From: CAKPSH01 sp964634355
GTDB taxonomy: Bacteria > Bacillota > Clostridia > TANB77 > CAG-508
Direction of reading: 5' to 3'
DNA length: 13,800 nucleotides
NCBI GenBank assembly: GCA_964634355.1
Contig: CAZWIF010000034.1
Location: forward strand, 1 to 13,800
The number at the start of each line of letters is the position of its first letter. Within the stretch, counting starts at the first letter, position 1. Below, one piece after another: positions 8,337 to 13,800 of this stretch. Below the pieces are notes generated by a model. The model was not told where the DNA came from, searched no databases, and saw only the letters and a program-made list of their open reading frames with translations. A program made the translations under genes and the position numbers.

Positions 8337-8549
8337 GTTACGATTCACAGCATATGATGATTGCTGTGTGAATTCTAATATGAATTATTAAATCCATTCG
8401 TTCTCTAAGGCGTTTAAGATACCGAATATTCCTATTATAGATACACACTCTAAGGACATACTGTGAATAAATACACGGGGGTCGAACTCATTACTTAATA
8501 ATTATATTAGAATTCCCTTATCTTAATAAAAATAGCTGTGAATTGTAAC
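8337..8549. mobile_element. 213-bp non-coding MITE-like element
   Basis: The ends are inverted repeats of 15 bp with one mismatch: GTTACGATTCACAGC (8337-8351) and the complement of GTTACAATTCACAGC (8535-8549). About 18 bp inside each end is a second inverted block beginning GAATTCTAATAT (8370-8391 and 8495-8515). Perfect 8-bp direct repeats TCTTAAAA flank it on both sides. There is no ORF of meaningful length inside, so it must be moved by a transposase encoded elsewhere. The inside (8406-8494) is unrelated to the ends apart from another CTGTGAAT at 8461-8468. It lies between the SNF2 stop codon and its terminator. I do not recognise the family; 8-bp duplications occur in several insertion sequence families. 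Confidence 0.8.
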
Positions 8550-8557
8550 TCTTAAAA
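8550..8557. repeat. Target-site duplication, right copy (TCTTAAAA)
   Basis: Identical to 8329-8336 and directly adjacent to the right terminal inverted repeat, 16 nt from the helicase stop codon. Confidence 0.8.
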
Positions 8558-8572
8558 TATTACAATTATTAG

Positions 8573-11500
8573 TTATTTAAACAAATCCATTATTTCCTCT
8601 TCTGTTAACTTATTTATAAATGTTGCTTGGGTATCTAACACATCATCAATTAAAGTGGCTTTCTTCTGTTGTAGATTATTTATCTTTTCTTCAATTGAGT
8701 TTTTTGTTATTAATTTATAAACTTGCACATTACTTCTTTGACCTATTCGATAAGCTCTATCTGTTGCTTGATTTTCGGCAGATAAATTCCACCACGGGTC
8801 ATAGTGAATTACAATATCTGCACCAATTAAATTAAGACCTGTTCCTCCTGCCTTCAAAGAAATTAAAAATATTTTTATATCATCATTTTTATTGAATTCC
8901 TCCACCATATCTACCCTTTGGTCAGTCTTTGTTTGTCCTGTTAATTTAAAATATTTTATTTTTTCTTCTTCTAGTTCTTTTTCAATCAATTTAAACATTT
9001 CAGTATATGTAGAAAATAATAAAATCTTATGTCCTCCTGAGATTGCTTCTTTAATTAATTCCATGCATTGGTTTAATTTACTGCTTTCTCCTTTATAATT
9101 TTCTAAAAATAAGCTCGGATGGCAGCAAATTTGTCTTAACCTAGTAAGTAAAGCCAAAATTTGAATTTGGGATTTTTTAATTCCATTTAAACCAACCACT
9201 TTGGCAACTTCTTTCTTAGTCTGTGCAAGGTATGTTAGATATATTTTTTGTTGTTCTTCATTCATTTCATTTTTTATAACACTTACTGTCTTTTCAGGAA
9301 GTTCTGTCAACACTTGTTTTTTAGTTCTTCTTAAAATAAAAGGTTCAATCATCAATTTTAATCTTTCCAATTGTTTTTCTTCATGATCTTTTACAATTTT
9401 TGTTTCATAGTCCCTTTTAAATTTATTATAGCTAAATAGATAGCCAGGCATAATATAATCAAAAATTGACCAAAGTTCAGATAATGAATTTTCAATAGGA
9501 GTTCCTGTAAGTGCGTATTTGGTTTCTGCTGATATTTCTTTTAAAGACCTTGCATTTTGTGTATTACTGTTTTTTATGTATTGTGCTTCATCTGCTATTT
9601 GATATCTAAATTTTATATCATTTTCCAAATATACATCTAAATCTCTCTTTAATAAATCATATGATGTTATAACTAAATCATATTTATTAGAACTTTTAAT
9701 TTGTTTTCTTCTCTCCTCAGCAGTACCACTTATGACTAAAGTTGTAATTCCATCGCTAAACTTTTCTACCTCATTCTTCCAGTTTAAGCTTAAAGAGCTT
9801 GGACATACAACCAATGAAGGTCTATGTTCTTTTGCATTATTTTTTTCATCCTGTAATATTGTTATAACTTGTAATGTTTTTCCAAGGCCCATATCATCAG
9901 CCAAAATCCCACCAAGCCTGTATTTGTCAAGTACCTTTAGCCATCTATAACCTGTCTGTTGATATGCTCTTAAGATATTTTTTTGCTCATTTGGTATTTC
10001 TATGTTTTCTACTCTAGTATTATCCTTTACGATTTTTTCAAAAGTTTCATCCTCTGATATTTGTACATCGGGTAATTTATTTAATAGTTTATTTAAATAC
10101 AAACTTCTATTTACAGGTAACCTTATACTTCCGTCCATCATCGATTTTAAATCAATAGACATTCCTTCAGTTAAATCATTTAAAAATTCAAGATCTTTAT
10201 TATTTTCCAAACTTAAGAAACTGCCATCTTTTAATCGATGATATTTTTTCTTCATCTTATATTTATTTAATATTTCTTTTAGTTCTTGTTTATCAAATTC
10301 CATACTAGATAAATCTACATTTAATAAATCATTTTGTATTCTTACCCCTAATGAAGTTATTCTAGGTTGTCTAATTTCATTTTTCTTAAAGTTATCTGTT
10401 ACAAGGACTTCAAATTTTTCCATATATTCATTTAATGAATTAACTAAAAAATTATATATCCTTTCATCATCATGCATAATAAATGCCTTATCTTCTTTAA
10501 AGTCATAAAAACCGTCTTGTTTAATTCTTCTTATAACTTCATCTTCTTCATATAAATCTCTAGGTATAGATGGTAAATTATCTTCATCTAATGGATTAAA
10601 CTCTATTGCACCATAACAAAATTTTGGACTTAATACTATGTTATCTTCGGAATCCATATCTAATAAAATCTTTACTCCTAATTTTTTAGGTATATATAGT
10701 TCTTTCTCCTCTTCTGGCATTTCATTAATATCTACAATCTCTTTAACCTTTGGTAACACCTTATTAATAAATTCCAATAAATATTTTCTATTAAAATTAT
10801 ATTCTTTCACGTCTGATTTATTATATAATTCAATCATCTTTATTAAATTTGAATTCTTGTATCTGTCTAATTTATATATTAGGTTATCCTTAAGTATGTA
10901 TACATATTTTATTCCCTTTACTATTAACAGTTGTGAAAAATTTGCGGATAACTTATACTCATCTTCATCCACTTTCTCAATTCTAAATTTAATATCAGGC
11001 TTTTTATTTGTCAATTTAAAACTTATTTTTTCTTTATTATATTCTATGGCATATTCTTCTTCGGCATTAAAAATTTCAAAAAAATCATCAGCTGCACTTC
11101 CAACTAATTCAATTCCTGATTTTGACAGCTGTCCTTTTGAATAATAATATCTATTTCCTTTTAATATGTTGTTAGCATATTGAATGGTTTCTGCATACTT
11201 TAGTATAAAATTTAAGAACGCCTTAGCCTTAGATGAAAAGGCTTCTTCACAATGTACAAAACTTAACTTACTTCCATAATATAAATTTTCTCTATTTATA
11301 TATGCATCATAAAATCGAGTTAAATCTTTTATTTTATATAATTGTTTTTCTCCAATTTTAAAATTTAAAACTAACCCTAATGGATAACCATCATATTTTA
11401 GTTCTGGTATAATCTTTACCGTTCCGCTTGGAATATAATCTATATCATTGTATTCCCTATCAGAATCTATTTCTATAGGCTCTTCAAAATTGCTCATAAA

Positions 11501-11881
11501 ATTATGAAACTTTTCTTGTTCGTCTTCTTTCTTTTTTCTTTTAATTGCCTCTAATGTTTGCTCTTCATATCTTTCATCTTGGCAAAATTTCAAAATGCAA
11601 GCCAGAGTATGAGGACATATATGAGCAGAATAGTAATTACATTGACAATGGTATGAATCTATATCAGCATTTGATATATCAATGCTAAAATGTACATTTA
11701 CTTGTCTTAGAGATTTTCCTTCTGTAACACTTGCATAAACATAAACATATTCATAATTCCACCCCAATTGAAATTTTTCTATTACAATTTTTCCACTTTC
11801 TAATATCTTTTTTGCTTGTCTTTTGGTATCTTTTCCAGCCATATTTAAAAAATGGTTTAAATTTTTCTCACTTATTAACAT
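8573..11881 (-). CDS. SWIM zinc-finger SNF2-family helicase/ATPase
   Basis: A 1102-residue Swi2/Snf2 ATPase, a DNA translocase expected to remodel protein-DNA complexes; a RapA-like action on RNA polymerase is possible. Near the N-terminus is a SWIM zinc motif, Cys79-x-Cys81 then Cys89-x-His91. A long middle region (about 130-630) matches the position of the bacterial SNF2-associated region but has no motif I can name. The ATPase follows: DDMGLGKT (662-669), DEAQ (764-767), LTGTP (791-795), FILRRTKKQV (848-857), then the second RecA lobe with LLFSTY (954-959), KAGGTGLNLIGAD (1010-1022) and QATDRAYRIGQ (1038-1048). The start at 11881 has AAAGGA 6 nt upstream. It begins 17 nt after the murI stop, so it is the last gene of the rdgB-murI operon. 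A mobile element follows its stop by 23 nt. Its precise partner is unknown. Confidence 0.93.
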   Translation of the reverse strand: MLISEKNLNHFLNMAGKDTKRQAKKILESGKIVIEKFQLGWNYEYVYVYASVTEGKSLRQVNVHFSIDISNADIDSYHCQCNYYSAHICPHTLACILKFCQDERYEEQTLEAIKRKKKEDEQEKFHNFMSNFEEPIEIDSDREYNDIDYIPSGTVKIIPELKYDGYPLGLVLNFKIGEKQLYKIKDLTRFYDAYINRENLYYGSKLSFVHCEEAFSSKAKAFLNFILKYAETIQYANNILKGNRYYYSKGQLSKSGIELVGSAADDFFEIFNAEEEYAIEYNKEKISFKLTNKKPDIKFRIEKVDEDEYKLSANFSQLLIVKGIKYVYILKDNLIYKLDRYKNSNLIKMIELYNKSDVKEYNFNRKYLLEFINKVLPKVKEIVDINEMPEEEKELYIPKKLGVKILLDMDSEDNIVLSPKFCYGAIEFNPLDEDNLPSIPRDLYEEDEVIRRIKQDGFYDFKEDKAFIMHDDERIYNFLVNSLNEYMEKFEVLVTDNFKKNEIRQPRITSLGVRIQNDLLNVDLSSMEFDKQELKEILNKYKMKKKYHRLKDGSFLSLENNKDLEFLNDLTEGMSIDLKSMMDGSIRLPVNRSLYLNKLLNKLPDVQISEDETFEKIVKDNTRVENIEIPNEQKNILRAYQQTGYRWLKVLDKYRLGGILADDMGLGKTLQVITILQDEKNNAKEHRPSLVVCPSSLSLNWKNEVEKFSDGITTLVISGTAEERRKQIKSSNKYDLVITSYDLLKRDLDVYLENDIKFRYQIADEAQYIKNSNTQNARSLKEISAETKYALTGTPIENSLSELWSIFDYIMPGYLFSYNKFKRDYETKIVKDHEEKQLERLKLMIEPFILRRTKKQVLTELPEKTVSVIKNEMNEEQQKIYLTYLAQTKKEVAKVVGLNGIKKSQIQILALLTRLRQICCHPSLFLENYKGESSKLNQCMELIKEAISGGHKILLFSTYTEMFKLIEKELEEEKIKYFKLTGQTKTDQRVDMVEEFNKNDDIKIFLISLKAGGTGLNLIGADIVIHYDPWWNLSAENQATDRAYRIGQRSNVQVYKLITKNSIEEKINNLQQKKATLIDDVLDTQATFINKLTEEEIMDLFK

Positions 11882-11898
11882 TCTTTTTCCTTTCCGTT

Positions 11899-12690
11899 TT
11901 ATATTTCTACTTTCTCTATCTTTAATTCTTCCTCTAATATATTTCCTGCTATTTCTCCAAAATTATTATCTATATCTGTTAAAAATATATTATAATTTCC
12001 AGGATTATCATCATTTTGCATACCTTTCTCGTTTACATATTGCTTTACATATTCAGCCACTTTAGTTCCAGTATTGATTATCTCTGTTTTATTTTTCAAT
12101 TCTTTTCTAATTAATTTTTCAAATAAAGGGTAATGTGTACAGCCTAATATCAATCTATCTATATTCTTAAAACACTTCATATACTCTTTTATGGTATACT
12201 CTGCCACTTTATTATTAATCCAACCTTGCTCTGCCATTGTTGCTAGAAGAGGTGCTTCCTCGTTAATTACTTCGACTTTTTCTATATTTTCCTTAAGTTT
12301 TTTTTCCCAAGCTTTGCTTCTTATAGTCCCAGAAGTTGCAATTACTCCTATTCTTTCTTTATCCTTTTTTCTAGTATCTTTTATATATTTAACGGTTGGT
12401 TCTATAATTCCTATTATAGGAATGTCAAATTCTCTCTTTAGAACTTCTAAACTCTGGCTTGTTGCCGTTCCACATGCAATTATAATTAGCTTTACATTTT
12501 TAGAAATCAAAAATCTAATACATTGTCTTGAAATTTCAATTATCATTTCTTTTGACTTTGAACCATATGGAAATCTTTTGCTATCACCTAAATACATTAT
12601 TTGCTCATTGGGAAGCATTTTTTTAACTTCTTTTAAGACCGTAATTCCACCTATTCCAGAATCAAACATTCCAATTGGTCTATTATCCAT
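11899..12690 (-). CDS. murI: Glutamate racemase
   Basis: Converts L-glutamate to D-glutamate for the second residue of the peptidoglycan stem peptide; cytosolic and cofactor-independent. It has 263 residues, normal for the family. Motifs are IGMFDSGIGG with Asp10-Ser11, YLGDSKRFPYG (33-43), the first catalytic Cys73 in ACGTATS, IIGIIEP (92-98), and the second catalytic Cys184 in GCTHYP with His186. The usual ACNT is ACGT here, an Asn-to-Gly change near the active site. The start at 12690 is set by a perfect AAGGAGG (12700-12706) nine bases upstream; an in-frame ATG at 12726 has no such site. It lies 89 nt after rdgB and 17 nt before the SNF2 gene. A murI/racE-rdgB neighbourhood is common in Firmicutes. 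Confidence 0.95.
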   Translation of the reverse strand: MDNRPIGMFDSGIGGITVLKEVKKMLPNEQIMYLGDSKRFPYGSKSKEMIIEISRQCIRFLISKNVKLIIIACGTATSQSLEVLKREFDIPIIGIIEPTVKYIKDTRKKDKERIGVIATSGTIRSKAWEKKLKENIEKVEVINEEAPLLATMAEQGWINNKVAEYTIKEYMKCFKNIDRLILGCTHYPLFEKLIRKELKNKTEIINTGTKVAEYVKQYVNEKGMQNDDNPGNYNIFLTDIDNNFGEIAGNILEEELKIEKVEI

Positions 12691-12699
12691 TACTGTTAT

Positions 12700-12706
12700 C
12701 CTCCTT
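12700..12706 (-). promoter_or_regulatory. Strong ribosome-binding site of murI
   Basis: AAGGAGG on the minus strand, nine bases before the ATG at 12690. It decides the start against the longer frame from 12726 and shows that the host uses canonical Gram-positive Shine-Dalgarno pairing. Confidence 0.85.
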
Positions 12707-12779
12707 GATTTATTAATAAAATACATATATTTAAATTTTTGTTATTCATGGAAACGGTGCAACTTCAACACCCTACATT

Positions 12780-13388
12780 TTAATATTTTATGTTCATCTT
12801 ATCAATCAATTCCATCCATGCCTTATCTCTATGTGTTAATCCTAATTCCTCTTCTGTTAAATCATTTATAACCCTATCTAATCCATCTGGTTTTAGAACT
12901 GGTCCATATGTTAATTTTCCCATAGTCCCTGGTGTCCTAACAATTGTACCTCTTGTTTCTCCTCTGCAAGTTATTACTTCTCCATCTTTTAATATCGCAG
13001 TTAATACACATGCAAAAGTTGCTCCTCTTTTATCATTTGGTACATCCTTTAATTCTGTTAACAATTTGTTAATACATTCAATTTGTGGTGCATGATCTCC
13101 TGCATATCTTGCAGTATGTACACCAGGTCTTCCATCTAAAGCATCAACAAAAAGTCCAGCATCATCTGTTACAATTATTTCATTAATATTATGTTTATCA
13201 CAGAATTTCCTTATAGCTTTTGCTTTAATTAAAGAATTCTCCTCAATAGTTTCTCCGTCCTCCACAATATCCTCATTAAATCCTATGTCTTTTAAAGAAA
13301 TAAACTCAATATCTATATTTTTATAATTTAAAAAACCTTTTACCTGCTCAATTTTTCCTTGATTTGTTGTTCCAAAGATAACCTTCAT
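12780..13388 (-). CDS. rdgB: RdgB/Ham1 family non-canonical purine NTP pyrophosphatase
   Basis: Expected to hydrolyse dITP, dXTP and XTP to monophosphates, keeping deaminated purines out of nucleic acids; cytosolic. The 202 residues carry TTNQGK (7-12), ETIEEN (46-51), TDDAGLFVDALDGRPGV (74-90) with the likely catalytic Asp76, ARYAG (93-97) and the C-terminal THRDKA (185-190) in place of SHRxxA. The usual GFGYDP base-recognition loop reads KLTYGP (158-163), losing the Asp, so specificity may differ. The ATG at 13400 abuts AAAAGGA with no spacing, so 13388 (12 nt) is chosen; it also leaves a sensible leader of about 30 nt from the predicted promoter. First gene of the rdgB-murI-SNF2 unit. Confidence 0.88.
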   Translation of the reverse strand: MKVIFGTTNQGKIEQVKGFLNYKNIDIEFISLKDIGFNEDIVEDGETIEENSLIKAKAIRKFCDKHNINEIIVTDDAGLFVDALDGRPGVHTARYAGDHAPQIECINKLLTELKDVPNDKRGATFACVLTAILKDGEVITCRGETRGTIVRTPGTMGKLTYGPVLKPDGLDRVINDLTEEELGLTHRDKAWMELIDKMNIKY

Positions 13389-13424
13389 TTTTACTATCAT
13401 TCCTTTTATATTTCTTAAAGTAAT

Positions 13425-13453
13425 ATTTTATCACATCTTTCTAACATATGCAA
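13425..13453 (-). promoter_or_regulatory. Sigma-A-like promoter of rdgB-murI-SNF2
   Basis: On the minus strand, TTGCAT (13448-13453), a 17-bp spacer and TAAAAT (13425-13430). Transcription would start near 13418, about 30 nt before the rdgB ATG. The repeat copy at 13477-13545 lies about 24 bp upstream of the -35. Confidence 0.65.
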
Positions 13454-13476
13454 CATATTTCAATGAGACAAATTTG

Positions 13477-13545
13477 GAGAACGAAATGGATTAATAATTT
13501 ATATTAGAATTCTCTTAGCAATTTTTATATGCCGTGAATTGTAAC
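13477..13545 (+). repeat. Solo end copy of the mobile-element repeat
   Basis: This 69-bp stretch matches the left end of the 8337-8549 element from the inner GAGAACGAA (13477-13485) through GAATTC (13507-13512) to the outer GCCGTGAATTGTAAC (13531-13545), with only a few substitutions and small indels. No opposing end is found on either side, so it is a half element, a deletion remnant or an independent short repeat of the same family. It lies between the terminator of the gene to the right and the rdgB promoter. Confidence 0.7.
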
Positions 13546-13570
13546 GAAATGCCAAGCGAAAAATAGGTTT

Positions 13571-13610
13571 AAAAAAGATAATGTAGCTATGCGACAGTGC
13601 TACATTATCT
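13571..13610 (-). terminator. Intrinsic terminator of the gene entering from the right
   Basis: AGATAATGTAGC (13576-13587) and GCTACATTATCT (13599-13610) form a perfect 12-bp stem with an 11-nt loop. On the minus strand it is followed at once by TTTTTT (complement of 13571-13576, the first T also closing the stem). This is a classic rho-independent terminator for minus-strand transcription, isolating the rdgB unit from the upstream gene. Confidence 0.85.
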
Positions 13611-13735
13611 AAATTTTGGCTAGATAAGCCTCTTTTTTCATTTATCAAAATCTTTCTTTAATTGTTTGTTTTCTTTGTTTCTATATACTATCATGACTTT
13701 TTGTTGGTATATTCTCTAAATTCTTTTTATATGTT

Positions 13736-13798
13736 TCACTTGCTCCTTTTTCTCATTGGTATTACCAATACTACTATTCCTAATCCAATAAATACTAT
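13736..13798 (-). CDS. C-terminal end of a probable membrane protein (partial)
   Basis: The last 20 codons before TGA read IVFIGLGIVVLVIPMRKRSK, a hydrophobic helix followed by a basic tail, as at the end of a membrane-anchored or sorting-signal protein. The gene would start beyond the right edge. The strand agrees with all neighbours and with the terminator at 13571-13610, about 125 nt downstream. Another frame would continue after a one-base slip at the A-run near 13750. Too short for a firm identification. The rest of 13401-13800 holds only the promoter, repeat and terminator listed separately. Confidence 0.35.
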   Translation of the reverse strand: MVFIGLGIVVLVIPMRKRSK

Positions 13799-13800
13799 TC

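Noticed and set aside
8420..8460. TATAAT-like -10 box inside the mobile element on the minus strand
   Set aside because: No acceptable -35 at 16-18 bp spacing and no TG extension.
8474..8492. GGGGGTCGAACTC resembles the T-arm of a tRNA
   Set aside because: No complementary CCCCC arm follows, and no acceptor, D or anticodon stems surround it.
10638..11144. 168-residue plus-strand frame opposite the SNF2 gene
   Set aside because: Low-complexity Ser/Leu/Phe reading typical of antisense frames in AT-rich genes; no start signal or motif.
12691..12779. Separate promoter for murI between rdgB and murI
   Set aside because: Only poor -35/-10 matches (for example TTGAAG with ATAACA); readthrough from the rdgB promoter is sufficient.
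12191..12871. 226-residue plus-strand open frame
   Set aside because: It lies antisense to murI and the end of rdgB, which have clear family motifs and ribosome-binding sites; the frame has no recognisable domain.
13609..13641. Ten-codon minus-strand ORF (MKKEAYLAKI) just before the terminator
   Set aside because: No good ribosome-binding site and no downstream gene close enough for attenuation; probably chance.

Overview
The window is strongly AT-rich DNA with densely packed genes, every recognisable one on the minus strand. Gram-positive style ribosome-binding sites (AAGGAGG and close variants), a class A penicillin-binding protein of Firmicutes type, a DUF1189-like membrane protein and clostridial-looking proteins suggest an AT-rich Firmicute, most likely an uncultured or gut member of the Clostridia. 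This is inference; there is no rRNA here to settle it.

Reading in the direction of transcription (right to left), the layout is as follows. (1) 13736-13798 holds the last codons of a probable membrane protein entering from the right, followed by an intrinsic terminator (13571-13610). (2) A solo copy of a dispersed repeat (13477-13545) lies just upstream of a good sigma-A-like promoter (13425-13453). (3) That promoter leads into rdgB (house-cleaning NTPase), murI (glutamate racemase) and a large SWIM-SNF2 helicase, which look like one transcription unit. (4) 8204-8572 is the only long gap inside the gene array. It contains a 213-bp non-coding mobile element with 15-bp terminal inverted repeats and a perfect 8-bp target duplication, the helicase terminator hairpin, and the promoter region of the next operon. 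(5) A second cluster follows: a bifunctional class A PBP, cysS, a DUF1189-like membrane protein, ftsH and a divergent purD.

Functionally the window is housekeeping: D-glutamate supply and peptidoglycan polymerisation (murI, PBP), nucleotide pool cleaning and purine synthesis (rdgB, purD), tRNA charging (cysS), membrane protein quality control (ftsH) and chromatin or RNA-polymerase remodelling (SNF2).

The most interesting signal is non-coding. The 213-bp element (8337-8549) inserted exactly at the foot of the helicase terminator. Removing it together with one TCTTAAAA copy restores a longer, 17-bp perfect hairpin next to the helicase stop codon. Its two ends and the solo copy at 13477-13545 share a two-block terminus: block 1 GTTACRATTCACRGC, then about 18 bp, then block 2 beginning GAATTCTAATAT. 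This defines a small non-autonomous transposon (MITE-like) family whose partner transposase is not in the window. Secondary signals are an orphan ribosome-binding site with a possible 19-codon leader ORF and hairpin before ftsH, and motif departures in PurD and RdgB.
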